Assembly (NCBI GenBank): GCA_963966185.1
Contig: CAWZYM010000113.1
Location: 40,001 to 104,000 of the forward strand
From: Rhabditoides inermis
Taxonomy: Eukaryota; Nematoda; Chromadorea; Rhabditida; Rhabditidae
Length of the DNA stretch: 64,000 nt
Direction: 5' to 3'
The translations under genes were made by a program, and so were the position numbers. The notes beneath the pieces are model-generated. The model ran no database searches. It was given only the letters and a program-made list of their open reading frames with translations, and had not been told where the DNA came from. This document shows positions 12,836-26,299 of the stretch, in pieces. The stretch's first letter is position 1. The number at the start of each line of letters is the position of its first letter.

Positions 12836-14166
12836 ATGAGCCTGTTCCGTTCTTCTGCGTTTGTGCGCACCTGCGGCCTGCTCTCCGCCTCTGCCGCCGC
12901 GTATTTGATGTACCTTCTTCTCAAGGAAGAAGACGACACCGTTGCCGAGGTGGACGAAAACAACAACGAAGAGTTTGTCTACGGAAGAGATTGTGAGTTC
13001 TCACTTTCACGTCACTGTGATAAGGAATTGATAGCTAATCTACACTCTTTGCTGTGCTTGAAATTCTGTAAAAACTAACTTTTCATTTCCTCCGTGCCTT
13101 CTTCAGTGCCCTACAAGGACTACTTTATCTACATTCCTCGCGAGAAGGTCGGCTGCGTTCTCGGCCGGCACGGCTCCACTATCCGCCGCGTCGAGTTCGA
13201 GACCAGGGTTGGAGGACTTTCGGTATTGTACATGACAATGGTTTTCAGACGTTGCTCGAGATCATCTACTACTCCTCCACTGAAGTGGCGCGCGTCTCCA
13301 AGTCCGATCTCTACGACGCGCAGGCCGAGTGGGACAGGTTAAAGGATCTGGAGACGTCCTCGAGAAGATGATCATGTTCAGACAGTGCGCGGTTCTGTCG
13401 GACGAGCTCGACTGGTCGGTGCCGTCGGGAGAGGAGCGCCGCGCCAAGCCCTCCTCCAAATACGACAACCACGCGTTCCTCCGCGTGCGCAGCCAGACCG
13501 AGCGACAGGTAATCCCCTCACCAAGATTCCTCACAATTCAATCTCCCCAGGTCACTCTCGTTCGTCTCGCCATCGAGGGCCTTCTCAAGGAAAATAGCCG
13601 GCAGAAGATCCGCCACTCGTTCCGCATACCCGCCAAGTACGCTGGAATGGTTATAGGTCAGTTTGTTTCTCCAAATTCCGTGAGGCACACATACACTGTG
13701 ACAGAATTCTTATGAGATCGATATAGATAATGGTGGAGGACTCTGCAGGCCGCGGCGGGGACAACGTGCGCAAGATGAACCAGCAGCTGCGCGTGTTCGT
13801 CAGGGTGAACAAGGCCGAGGACGAGACGGTGCACGACGGAATGGTAGGAGCCTCTCCTAGACACCTTGCCCACCTTGTGCAGGTGAGCGTGACTGTGGAC
13901 GGGCCGGCGGATGCGTGCACGCTGGCCGAGAAGCGAGTGATGGCGGTGGTGCGGAAGGGCGAGTGGATCAGGAACAAGGAGTCCGGCGACCGGGACAGGA
14001 GCGAGAGCCCCGTCCACAAGGTACGCGTGGGGGAGGGGCTACTGCTGCATATTTGAAGACAGTCATATTGGTGACATCGCGGAAATAGTGGTATCTATTT
14101 CAGCAAATCGAGGAGCTCCAGCGGGCTGCTGCGGCTGCTGCAGAGGACGACGACGAGGAGTGGTGA
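12836..14166 (+). CDS. Membrane-anchored two-KH RNA-binding protein (TDRKH/PAPI-like, no Tudor domain)
   Basis: The start at 12836 gives an N-terminal hydrophobic anchor (VRTCGLLSASAAAYLMYLLL) followed by an acidic linker. KH domain 1 follows with IPREKVGCVLGRHGSTIRRV, which has the GRHG loop; a long acidic insertion; and HAFLRVRSQTERQ joined to VTLVRLAIEGLLKE. KH domain 2 has IPAKYAGMVIG spliced to RGGDNVRKMNQQLRVFVRV, a canonical GRGG loop, then SVTVDGPADACTLAEKRVMA. The C terminus is charged (EELQRAAAAAAEDDDEEW) and ends at 14164-14166. An N-terminal anchor followed by paired KH domains is the layout of TDRKH/PAPI, the mitochondrial-surface scaffold of the piRNA pathway. The Tudor domain of that family is absent here, since the gene stops soon after KH2, so the family link is inferred. 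Introns are short; one of 44 nt lies at 13336-13379. The only long intron-like gap is the KH2 junction near 13655-13750. Confidence 0.75.
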
Positions 14167-14461
14167 ACATCTCAAGTGTCATACTAACGCCGAATTACAT
14201 ATCTTACCCCCTCTTCGTGTGTATAGTACTAATAGCTGAACGTAGGTACTACGTTCTTACCATCTGAAGCTAGTGTTGAAAGTTGTTGTGTTTGTAGATT
14301 GTAGTCGTTATTGTTGTACCGAATATTCTCAGATGTTAATAAAATTTTATATTTATTATCAGCTGTACAAAACAAGGTGCAGCCAATTCGGGTGCGAAAC
14401 AGATAGAAAGTGAGTGGTAGGCGGTGAGAACGGGAAGAGGCGGATCGTTATTATTGCACTC
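14167..14461. other. Convergent 3' ends
   Basis: AATAAAATTTTATATTTATT near 14338 carries a plausible poly(A) signal for the plus-strand KH gene. The ZNF706 gene converges from the other side. No further gene is visible. Confidence 0.5.
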
Positions 14462-14808
14462 TCACGCCTGCACGTCGACGAGCTCGGCGGGCATGGGCGC
14501 CTTGGGGTGCTTCGACTCGAAGTGCTGCTTGTAGGTCTTCGGGTCAGGCATCTGCGACTGCAACAACACTAGTTAAACATACTATACAACACAAAACAGC
14601 AACAAAAAACTACTTACCATGCACACGGTACACTTGAAAAGAAGAGCGGCCTGAGCGGCGCTCTTCTGGTCGTGAGCCTGGCCCTAGAAAAAGGTAACAA
14701 CCATATATGAGAGAAAGTATAAAAATGTGCGCAACTAACCTTCTTGGCCTTCTCCTTAGCAGCAAGGTTCTTGGCCTGAGACTGAGCCTTCTGGTGACCG
14801 CGAGCCAT
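14462..14808 (-). CDS. ZNF706: ZNF706 orthologue, small zinc-finger protein
   Basis: Three exons encode about 76 residues, the family's usual length. Exon 1 (14808-14740) is MARGHQKAQSQAKNLAAKEK plus AKK; exon 2 (about 14683-14620) is GQAHDQKSAAQAALLFKCTV plus CM; exon 3 (about 14561-14462) begins SQMPDPKTYKQHFESKHPKA and ends PMPAELVDVQA. It has the 4F5-like basic N terminus and one C2H2 finger (CxxC, then HFESKH), colinear with vertebrate ZNF706 from the first to the last residue. ZNF706 is a small nuclear/cytosolic protein implicated in repression of pluripotency genes in mammals; its role in worms is not evident from sequence. Introns are about 55-60 nt. It shares a roughly 650-bp upstream region with WDR5. 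Confidence 0.93.
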
Positions 14809-15459
14809 CTCTATAAGCGAAATTGATGGGTTACCAGCAGATAACTAAGATGCATATGCCGCTAAACAATCGATTGCAGGGAAATGGATCGCGAGCATAT
14901 ACAAAAACCAGTATGGAACAAGCTGCATCTAGAACTATGACAACTGAATCTAGAAATAAGACCTGTCTGCCTGACTCGTCTAGCTAGTAAATGACGATCT
15001 TTCTACGTGAAATAGTGATACAACAAACCGTCCGCTGAGACCACTTGCAAATGACAAAGCACGACCAAAATGAAAAAAATAGGAAATCATGGGATTTGGA
15101 AGTAGGCAAGCAGGGATAAATGTCAATTGTGAATCCACCAACACACTACACACGATTTGGAATTACATAAACCATACAACCATCTTGATTTTGTTGCTAA
15201 AATTGCTACAACACATCGGACGCCACAATAATTCTCAAGAAATAAAAGCAGCTGTTTAATATTAAAATTAAAAAAATAAAAGGCAGTCTGTAGCTGAAAT
15301 GTGTACAATCCGGTTAATCGTTTGAGGACCTGTCAATTTTTCCCGCAAAATTTAAGTTTTGGGTTGGGTCACACATATGTTTTGCATTTCTCGCTTCTTT
15401 TTAAATGATTTTTCATCTTTTACAAAATTCGGAAGCTTCTATCGTGTTATTGTTGCAGA
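14809..15459. promoter_or_regulatory. Divergent promoter region ZNF706 / WDR5
   Basis: About 650 AT-rich bp lie between head-to-head genes. TATTGTTGCAG ends one base before the WDR5 ATG, suggesting a trans-splice or 5'-UTR acceptor. I name no specific factor sites. Confidence 0.45.
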
Positions 15460-17622
<2,163 letters not shown>

Positions 17623-18474
17623 GGAGGGGAGAAGCAGAGAAGTTGGCGCTTTATCTCCTATCACATACTGCCCCACTAACATGTTCATTGTTCACACCTT
17701 GTGTGTTTGTATTCATCCACTTTAAAAATGTTGAAAATGTACAAACTAAAAATCGTTATTTTGCTAATGCACCCCGAGCGGAGGGGGCGTGAGAGGAAAT
17801 GTGTTATTCAGTTTTGTTATTTTACACAGCTCCCGTTGAACGTTGCATATTAGATCTCCGCACTTCGTATGTACCTGCAGTTTGTATGTCCGTTTTGTAC
17901 TCGTGATTTTGATTTATTCGATAAAAAAGTTTTGAGTGAATGTGTTAGCGATTTGCATAAAGGGGGGGGGGGGTGGTTCAAAGTTGCCGTGAACTGGTTC
18001 ACTTTTTGGTCAGATGACGCGTTTTAAACGATTATAATAAATAAGAGGCTCACGGCATCTGATTATGAAGTGAGCTTATGAGATCGTATCAGGTTCCCAG
18101 TTGTATTGTTGGAGCACGTGTTGATCCAAGGTCATCTCTCGCTTTGGTCATTCGACCACTGGCGATCGCTTGTTTTGTGATGGCATGGTCGTGTGCGCAT
18201 TGCAGGTTATCGCTCTGTTCCTTTTTCGGACGCTAACCACTCTCTCTCTCTTTTCGGTGGTCATTGATTGTTTTGGTACCGTGATAGTGCTAGGTTCTGC
18301 AGCAAAATTCTGCCTGTTGCGAACGTGGTTCATTCGATTTGAAAGTTTGGTGTGTTTTCACGTAAGGTTAGTTCTGTGTGAAAATGAACGACTCTCGCCC
18401 CATTGTTGTACTAGATTGTGTTTCGCGTTTCGATATCTACGACATGTGTAAAAGTATGTTTAATTGATGTTGAG
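17623..18474. promoter_or_regulatory. WDR5-ALDH intergenic region
   Basis: About 850 bp separate two plus-strand genes. It contains AT-rich 3'-UTR-like sequence after WDR5, with ATAAAAAAG near 17922, and an 11-12 nt poly(G) tract near 17964. The promoter of the ALDH gene should be in the second half. No gene is seen. Confidence 0.4.
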
Positions 18475-18620
18475 ATGTTCGCCTCTGTTGTCGCGGGTCT
18501 GCTAGATGGAAGCGTGACTCCGAACACCAACTATGTGGACGGAGAGTTTGTCCCGGCGAGGGGAGGAGACATGGACACTGTGGATCCGAGCACCGGAAAG
18601 GTGAGGGAGGGAGAGAGAGG

Positions 18621-18658
<38 letters not shown>

Positions 18659-19557
18659 CTCTGCAGGCTTGGACCCGCATCGCGCGCTCGAACGCAGATG
18701 ATGTGGAGGCGGCTGTCGCTGCGGCCAATGCGGCGTTCCAAAGGTAAGGCCAGACTCGATTATGTCCTAAAACAACTGCTTCATGCTACAAAAAACCTTA
18801 AGAGGACCTTTTTAAGGGTACTTTTGTTTACAGCGGTTCTCATTTCGCCTGCAAAGTTGATCTTGATAGTCTAGCATCTACTTTGATTGAAATGCGAATC
18901 ATTTGCAGCTGGTCGTCGACTTCGGTGCAGCACCGCTCGAGTCTCCTTCTGAAGCTGGCCGACGTGGTGGAGACGCAGCTGGATGGTCTGGCCGAGCTGG
19001 AGAGCAGGGACCAGGGCAAGCCAGTGCACCTCGCCAGGTCGGTCCTCTACATAGAATAAAAAAGTTATATATGTTTTGTTCACTCCTTTATCGCATGCAT
19101 GGTAATACAGTCCAGGGAATATTAAGTTCCGCCACCACTCCACTCGGCCGTCATGCATTTGAAAATTGCGCGCGCGCGAAAGTTTGAATGTGAATTTATT
19201 CGCGTGCTCTCGCATGTCTATCGATTTTGCCGCCTCGCACTCTGCGCTCTCTGCGCTCTCTACTGGCGGCTGACTTATTTGCCCACCCACTGTGAAAGTT
19301 AGAGAGGTTGTAGAAGACATAATTATAAGAGCACTTTGTGCCAATCTGTGTGATGGAAATCACCGTCATATTTTAATATAACTAGCAGCTCCTAAAACGT
19401 GTATTTCCATCATACTGTTTGCTTCATTTCTACTTTTTCTTATCACGTGTTGCTGAAAACCACATTAATCATTTCATGCTGATCGACATCCCTCGCTGTG
19501 TGCACAACTTCCGCTTCTTCGCCACCGCCATGCTGCACCACACCGCGCCGTGAGTGG

Positions 19558-19621
<64 letters not shown>

Positions 19622-21313
19622 TACCATTACTCGTACCACCCATAGCAATGTCCTCGAATTCGATTAAAATTTTGAACCGCTCTGACCAACATTAGAGAGG
19701 GCGCGCCAGCGCCCTCTCGTTTGTACTGGATGTCCCCGCGCGCTAGAATGCTCAAAAACTTTTCCGGATGAAGCACTTTTTCTCATTTTGAAGTGATTCC
19801 CACTGTTACATTGCATTCACATCTCTATTCGATAGAGTTATAGAAAGTTGTATTGAGTTTGATTGAATTTGAAGCGAGATACGGAGAGTCCGCATTCGAG
19901 TGCGGATTGAGATTGGAGTCGGTCGCTCGGGCGGGCGTCGGACAATCGCTTTCGCCCCGCCCCCTCTGTGTGTGAGTATGAGAGAGAGAGAGATAGGCGA
20001 ATAGCGGGTGCGCGTCGGTATCCTCGCAGCGAATCGCGAACGTGTATGAAAATGTAATTTTGTGAAACAAAACTTAAGAAAAGGACAGATATTATCTTTC
20101 AAAAGTACTTCCAAGTAAAAGTAGTTGGTTTGTACTGTTGTCTCAGTTGAGCAAAAGGACTGACATGTTTTCAATGGAGACATGTGCAAACAGGCTCTCA
20201 GCATTATTCGACGTGTTATGTTACAACAGAAGTTGTGCTTTTAGATAATAACTGCATAACTTCGTAAACGCGTTCATTATAATATGGCCGCTTTGCACTG
20301 GTATGAGAGAGAGAGCCTGTTGGCACATGTCTCCATTGAAAACATGTCAGTCCTTTTGCTCAACTGAGACAACAGTACAAACCAACTACTTTTACTTGGA
20401 AGTACTTTTGAAAGATAATATAATTTTCATTCAATAACACGCAATAGAGTCACAATGGAAACGGAGTTTTGAATCAAGTGGTTTCGACTCTACCCGGATG
20501 GTTTGTGTTTGCCAGCGCATCATACGATTGCAGCTCGACCCTGCTGGACGCGCCGGTGAAGGCTGTGAACTACGTCAAGTACGACGCGGTCGGCGTCGCC
20601 GGACTGATCAGCCCCTGGAACCTGCCGCTATACCTGGTGCGTGCTCACTCCCTCCTACTCAGTGACTCATTCCGAACACTCACAATGCCCACATCCGAGA
20701 AACACCAGACAGTGTCAGTGGGGATATGACTAGCACGTTCTCATTCCGACATATACCTTCTAGCACATGTCAGAATCAGGTCAGAAAAACAAATCATTGA
20801 CTCATGGGAGACATGCCGGACAGTGACTAAATGAATATGACGATGGAATTATGACACTCTGTGTTGCTGTTGCATCTATTTACAGTTCATTGACTTATCG
20901 AAGAAGTACCGGACAGTAATTATGAGGATAGACTGACACTTTGTCTTGCAGCTGTTGTTCAAGCTGGCTATGACTGAACTCATTGGCTTATCCAAGAAAC
21001 GCCAGATAGTGACTATGAGGATAGACGACTGACATTTTCTTTGCAGCTATCGTTCAAGCTGGCTCCGGCACTCGCCGCCGGGAACACAGTGGTGTGCAAG
21101 CCGAGCGAGCTCACCACCGCCTCCGCATGGGCACTCATGCACGCGTTCCGAGAGTGCGGTGCGTACAGCTAGCAGTCTAGCATATGTTCGATCCGTCGGC
21201 ATTGCTCTTGTTGAGTCCTGACCTGACCTTCCTATAAGTGACTGGAGAGATAGAGAGAGAGAGATAGACAGAGAGAGAGAGAGATAGACAGAGAGAGATA
21301 GACAGAGAGAGAT

Positions 21314-21383
<70 letters not shown>

Positions 21384-22745
21384 TCATTGCAGGTTTCCCG
21401 GCGGGCGTGGTGAACATGGTGTCTGGGACGGGCGCGGAGGCTGGCGAGCCCCTCGTCACACATCCCGATGTGCCTCTTGTCAGCTTCACCGGAAGTGCGT
21501 TCCAAAAACCAATCAATAATCATTTATCAAACTCAAATACATCGAATCCAGCAAGTACACTTGTTCTAATCATATCATAAACATTGTAATTTTTTGTAGT
21601 CATCCGTCCATCTGCTTTTCAGGTACTCTCATCGGCAAGCGCATCGCTGGACTGTGCGCGCCTTTCAATAAGAAGGTGCGAGATTTTTTTTTTGGGAAGT
21701 CCTCGAAAAAGTTGATTTTGTTAGAATAATTTGGTTGGCTTCATTCTGTACGATAAGAACAAAATTTAATCTGTTTCGTTCCCTTAGGATTACGATAGGT
21801 GAATTATTCGACGTGCTTCGTTCCCTTAGGATTACGATAGGAGAATAATTTGACGTGCTTCGTTTCCTTAGAATTACGATAGGTGAATAATTCGACGTGC
21901 TGCGTTCCCTTAGGATTACGATAGGTGAATAATTCGACGTGCTGCGTTCCCTTAGGATTACGATAGGAGAATAATTCGACGTGCTTCGTTCCCTTAGGAT
22001 TACGATAGGAGAACAATTCGACGTGCTTCGTTCCTTTAGGATTACGATAGGATAATAATTCGACGTGCTTCGTTCCCTTAGGATTACGATAGGAGAATAA
22101 TTTGACGTGCTTCGTTTCGTAGGATTACGATAGGTGAATAACTCGACGTGCATTGTTCCCTTAGGATTACGATATGGGAAGGATATATTTCAGGTGTCTC
22201 TTGAGATGGGTGGAAAGAACGCGGCTATCGTCTATCCCTCGGTCGACATCGAGAAGATTATCGCTGAGATTGCGAGGTAGAGAGGGAGGGGGAGATAGAG
22301 AGAAAAAGAAAGAAAGAAAGAGAGAGAGATTTTTCCTCCAGGTCGTGCTTCATAAACCAGGGCGAGATCTGTCTGTGCACGTCCCGTCTCTTTGTCCACT
22401 CCTCCATCTACGAGCAGTTCGTGAAGCGACTCCTGGAAGAGGCAAAGAAGGTATACGGTAGTTTCATACCGTATCACATTGCCATTTCCAGTTCACTGTC
22501 GGCGATCCTCGCGGCTCCTTCACTCTCGGAGCTGTCAACTCTAAGCTGCACTTTGACAAGGTGGGAGAGATATACAAATACATTCATAATAAATCGTTTT
22601 TTTTTACTTTTACAAAACCTATTCCACAAAATGGTAATACATAAGTCACTACCAGGTCTCGTCGTACATCACTCTCGCCTCGCAAGAGGGCGGTCGGGTG
22701 GAGTGCGGAGGATTGGCCACTGTGGGTGGAGAGTGCGCGGGGGTG

Positions 22746-22782
<37 letters not shown>

Positions 22783-23457
22783 TTCTCTCTCTCTCTCTCC
22801 CTTTAACCTACAATCATCAGGGCTACTTCATCTCGCCTACTGTCATCTCGGGCCTCGCCGACTCTGCCCGCTGTATGCAGGAGGAGATATTCGGACCGGT
22901 CGTCTGTGTCACTGCCTTCGAAACCAAGGATGTGAGTTGTTAAAATTGTTTTGAATTTTGCAAAAGAGTTGAATAGAGTGATTTCATGATAAAAAATTCA
23001 ACATACCGTGACAATAACAAAGTTTGCGCAAATAACCAAAACAATTGCATCGGCCGGGAATCGAACCCGGGCCGCCCGCGTGGCAGGCGAGCATTCTACC
23101 ACTGAACCACCGATGCTGCGTTCCCTCTTGGCTCCGGAATAGGGATGTTCTCTGGACAGCGATAATCACTTTCAATTCGAACGAAGACAACTTATCCAAA
23201 ATAAGCGTATAGAATTATTGCGCACTACACATTTCCATTATGCATCTTATCGGACTGATCACCTGACGATTGAAGTTCGTGGTGTTGCCAGGAAGTGTTC
23301 TCGCTATCTGGTTGACGTTTGCAGGAAGTGGTCGGTCGCGCGAACGCAGTGCCATACGGGCTGTCGGCGTCGGTGTGGAGTGAAAACAGCGACGAGCTGC
23401 TCGCCACCGCCAATCGACTGCGCGTCGGCACGGTGTGGTGCAACACATGGCTGGTGA

Positions 23458-23509
<52 letters not shown>

Positions 23510-23648
23510 CACTGACCCTTCGCAGACGCGCGACCTGAACATGCCGTTCGGTGGCTCGAAGCAGTCCGGTCAGGGCAGGGAGGGCGCCGCCGACTCGCTC
23601 CACTTCTACACAGAGGCCAAGACAGTGTGCGTCAGGATCCGAGACTGA
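18475..23648 (+). CDS. ALDH8A1: Aldehyde dehydrogenase of the ALDH8A1 type (complete copy)
   Basis: A multi-exon gene encodes about 480 residues, the family length. It oxidises aldehydes with NAD+; ALDH8A1 acts on 2-aminomuconic semialdehyde in kynurenine catabolism in the cytosol. Motifs in order: [79 protein letters not shown] (NAD site, catalytic Asn); [52 protein letters not shown] (general-base Glu); [20 protein letters not shown] (catalytic Cys); [71 protein letters not shown]. The start at 18475 gives [19 protein letters not shown]. Introns contain (GA)n/(CT)n next to splice sites, a foldback element, a 41-bp minisatellite and an antisense tRNA. Oddity: exon 4 (about 19470-19551) lacks an obvious AG acceptor. 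The 3' half, from 21047, is repeated twice downstream. Confidence 0.9.
19694..19718. repeat. GC-rich palindrome in ALDH intron 4
   Basis: GAGAGGGCGC and GCGCCCTCTC are inverted arms around a 4-nt loop, related to the palindromes at 1413 and 55705. Confidence 0.55.
20090..20420. mobile_element. Foldback element B in ALDH intron 4
   Basis: Arms of about 120 nt (20090-20210 and 20300-20420) are almost perfect reverse complements. The outer ends are TATTATCTTTCAAAAGTACT and its complement. Shared internal motifs are AAAAGTAGTTGGTTTGTACT and GAGACATGTGC. No coding capacity is visible. A diverged relative lies at 54621-55305. Confidence 0.8.
20637..21046 (+). repeat. ALDH intron 5 with internal duplications and decoy exon start
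   Basis: The intron consists of diverged tandem segments sharing CGGACAGT, ACTATGAGGATAGAC and GACA..TTTTCTTGCAG. One segment, at about 20947-20980, reproduces the acceptor and first codons of exon 6 (TTGCAGCTGTTGTTCAAGCT, against the true TTGCAGCTATCGTTCAAGCT at 21041) and then diverges. Confidence 0.7.
21241..21380. repeat. (GA)n/(GATAGACA)n tract in ALDH intron
   Basis: About 140 nt of purine repeat end 14 nt before the acceptor GCTCATTGCAG. The corresponding tracts in copies 2 and 3 (27045-27095, 37231-37281) are much shorter. Confidence 0.9.
21780..22175. repeat. 41-bp minisatellite in ALDH intron, copy 1
   Basis: About nine to ten tandem units of roughly 41 bp, including the core CGACGTGCTTCGTTCCCTTA followed by GGATTACGATAGG. 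They are direct repeats without spacers. They give a spurious minus-strand reading frame with [14 protein letters not shown] repeats. Confidence 0.9.
23046..23116 (-). tRNA. tRNA-Gly(GCC), copy 1, antisense in ALDH intron
   Basis: This is a canonical 71-nt tRNA on the minus strand. The acceptor stem pairs GCATCGG with CCGATGC, with an A discriminator; the D arm is TGGTTCAGTGGTAGA; the anticodon arm has loop TGCCACG with anticodon GCC; the B box is GGTTCGATTCC. No intron. The host ALDH intron runs from after ETKD to the acceptor before VVGRANAV. Confidence 0.96.
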
Positions 23649-24227
23649 TGTTCTTCCACATTCACCAACAGATTTGCATAATGTGATATTTTGTCGAAAT
23701 AAAATTGGTTGACGCTGTTGAGAAATTTTTATTAGAGAGGGGAGAGAAATATACTTGCATTATACGGTGCTTGCTCATGCCATCGTTTTTTGTGTTGTTG
23801 CCCGAACCCGAAAATCGTTGACGTGTTGACGTATGTACATGTCGTTTGAGGCGAAATAACACTTGGCTCCTTGATTGATGTGGAGAGATATGTCCTCCGG
23901 ACCATTCGAGAAACACCTAATAGATAAAAGCGGGCAGAGTGACGCGGTCGCCACACACGCGATCGGCGCATAGGCAGATATGTAAATGTCACGTTTCGGC
24001 CAATGGGCGGCTGGCAAGGCTGACGTGTCACTCACACATCCCGCGCGCGTGCGAAACATGGCTCGTCCTTCCTCCCTTCCTTGTCTCGCATTCGAGTTGC
24101 GTCTCCCTCTCCATTTTCGTCGTACGCTGAAACTCGGCCACTCCAACCGACAACACGGTACGAATTCGTATTAGTATCTATTGATTATCGATCGATCTCA
24201 GGTCGGATCGATCTATTGAGTAGTTAT

Positions 24228-24370
24228 CGATTGAGTATCCGTATCGATTGAGTATCCGTATCGATTGAGTATCCGTAACGATTGAGTATCCGTATTGATT
24301 GAGTATCCGTAACGATTGAGTATCCGTATTGATTGAGTATCCGTAACGATTGAGTATCCGTATCGGTGCG
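24228..24370. repeat. GATTGAGTATCCGTAAC minisatellite, copy 1
   Basis: About eight units of 17-18 bp. Related arrays lie at 34404-34580 and 40965-41060 in the other segmental copies. Confidence 0.9.
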
Positions 24371-24512
24371 CATCATTTCTACAGGCGTGGTCAGTCTTTG
24401 CGCAAACCGTTTCCGAAGTAGTTCAAAGTTCAAAGGAGGGCATTCGCAAGTAGTTTGAAGTGGTTGGAGGCATTTCGGAGGTAGTTTGAAGAGACTGACC
24501 GCTACTTGAATA

Positions 24513-24520
<8 letters not shown>

Positions 24521-24607
<87 letters not shown>
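24521..24607. repeat. (TA)n microsatellite
   Basis: About 86 nt of TA. The same site is about 25 nt long in copy 3 (41213-41237) and nearly absent in copy 2 (34783-34795). Confidence 0.95.
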
Positions 24608-24610
<3 letters not shown>

Positions 24611-24630
24611 TTTAGACATTGTACCGGACT

Positions 24631-25852
24631 ATGGCATGCGAGGGACTATTGGGCGAAGTCGCCGAAACATGGAGAAGCCGTGGCAGCTCACTCCGAAAGG
24701 GCTGCGTCACTACACCCAGCTGAAATTATGCGCCATAACCCAGAATGTGAGCGTGGTCAAACCGAATCAAAGTCCTACTAATCAACCTTTTAGGCTGTTT
24801 TTAATGAAATCGAGCATACTGCGGAGTCCACGATGGACGAAAGGAGAAAAAAAGAAGAAGAAATGAAAAACAAGGAAACACACTACTGCAGGTGAGAAAA
24901 TATGTGCTAACAAATCTTATAATTCTATTCAACAACTCAGTTAAATTTTAAAAAAAAATAGTGTTTAGCACTATCGGCAGAAGAATAAATCCTCCTGTCC
25001 GAGCAGCAACACCATATGTGCGCTTCATTGTATGGCTAGAAACCATACTCAACTCAAGCGCTTCGACGTTTGAAAGAGGTACCTACAAAAAAGATATAAG
25101 CCCACATAAATGGCAATCTAGAAGTGGTGACTAGAGTTGACGGCAAACCAAGGAAGACCCGTGTGGAATTGCTCGAACTTTTCCCAAGGGAGCATTCAAG
25201 GTTGCTGGTGGGAAAAGAGCACTACAAGTGCGAGTTCGACGGAAACGGTTAGTACGGCGACGAAAGCCAACACCATCGTAGATCCTATTTTAGAGTTTCA
25301 TAGTGAACTCGTACACTATCTGAACCGGCCTGCTCACCTACTAACCGACCAAATGGTGGAAATCGTAGAAAACTCGGTACCAATTTTAAAACTCTTCTAA
25401 AACAATCCAAACATTACAGAGAGGAGGTGAACTTCTCGGTACCATCACCCACCATGTCGCGGGCCTCATACGAGGCCATCGCATATCTACAAGTGCATGG
25501 ACAAGAATACGCCACCAAGAGTCAGTCAGAGTAGTGCGAAAGAAGCATAATCCCCTAACACAGGAATGTCGACATATCGTTTTTGGGATGCTGTCAAGAA
25601 AAACGTCTACAACTCCGAGGTCTACCGAGGAATGTCGGATGTGAGATGATCGTTTAAAAATTATTCAACTTTGGATCAGCGTTAATCAACGTTTTAATAT
25701 AAAAACGAATTTAGCTAATGTAAACTTCCAAATAGTTCGTTGTTTAGGCACATCGTACTCAAATTAAATCGATGGAATGGCCGCAGGTTGAAGAGGAGAA
25801 CAAGAACGACGATAGGAGTCTTCGCCTCAAGCGCAGACGCGCGAACAACTGA
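24631..25852 (+). pseudogene. Gene X copy 1 (probably damaged)
   Basis: Same exon series as the 34822-36058 gene. Relative to that copy, 13 nt are missing in exon 1 after GTCGCC, so the first ATG runs out of frame, although the in-frame ATG of [20 protein letters not shown] remains. Exon 2 is one nucleotide longer (ends THYC), so splicing into exon 3 gives an immediate stop. Downstream exons remain open, including VTRVDGKPRKTRVELLELFP and MSTYRFWDAVKKNVYNSEVY; the last ends RLKRRRANN. Calling it a pseudogene assumes the same splice sites; an alternative donor could rescue it. Confidence 0.55.
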
Positions 25853-26299
25853 ACCTTTGTATTTGTGTTCCCTGATAATAAATGTTGATATAGCCTTTAT
25901 AATTAAACTATTTGGAATCAGTTACCAACAGCCATCGCTTGTGAAGGCAATTCCAAAACATTCAAAACAAATATGACGAACTATCTCGTGTGATCAGCAT
26001 GATTGATTGAGTGCAATAACATAATAACAACCAAAAATTAATTCTAAACAAAGAAAGAAAAAAAACCCTCTGCTAACGTGGTGTCACTGGGATTTCTGTC
26101 ACAGAGAGACAAATTTAGATGTTGGGAGGTTGTACGCTCGATTTTATCTGCCTGCAATATCTCTACTTTATCAATCAGTATCTCTACTTTAATTTTTATT
26201 AATTTCCAAAGGTTTTTGCTCCCTCGGGAGTTGTTGTGATACACAAACCACAAACTCATGCGGCGGAGCTGCGAAGAAAAAATCCATTATGTACGGTTG

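Larger units (their letters stand above)
23649..24630. other. ALDH 3' flank and upstream region of gene X copy 1
   Basis: AAATAAAATTGG near 23697 supplies an AATAAA signal for ALDH. The rest repeats at 30234-30800 plus 34398-34821, and at 40318-41259. It includes a GC-rich block with AACATGGCTCGTCCTTCCTC, a GATTGAGTATCCGTAAC minisatellite (24228-24370), the AGTAGTTTGAAG repeat and a long (TA)n tract. Confidence 0.6.

Noticed and set aside
13336..13379. KH-like peptide VKGSGDVLEKMIMF in the KH gene as coding sequence
   Set aside because: It requires a frameshift, whereas treating the 44 nt as a GT...TTCAG intron keeps the frame (DRQCAVLSDEL). The resemblance seems coincidental.
21780..22175. 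CRISPR-like array
   Set aside because: Units are contiguous direct repeats with no unique spacers, in an intron of a eukaryotic gene.
24224..24781. Ile/Tyr-repeat reading frames
   Set aside because: Translation of the (TA)n tract and the TATCCGTAACGATTGAG minisatellite.
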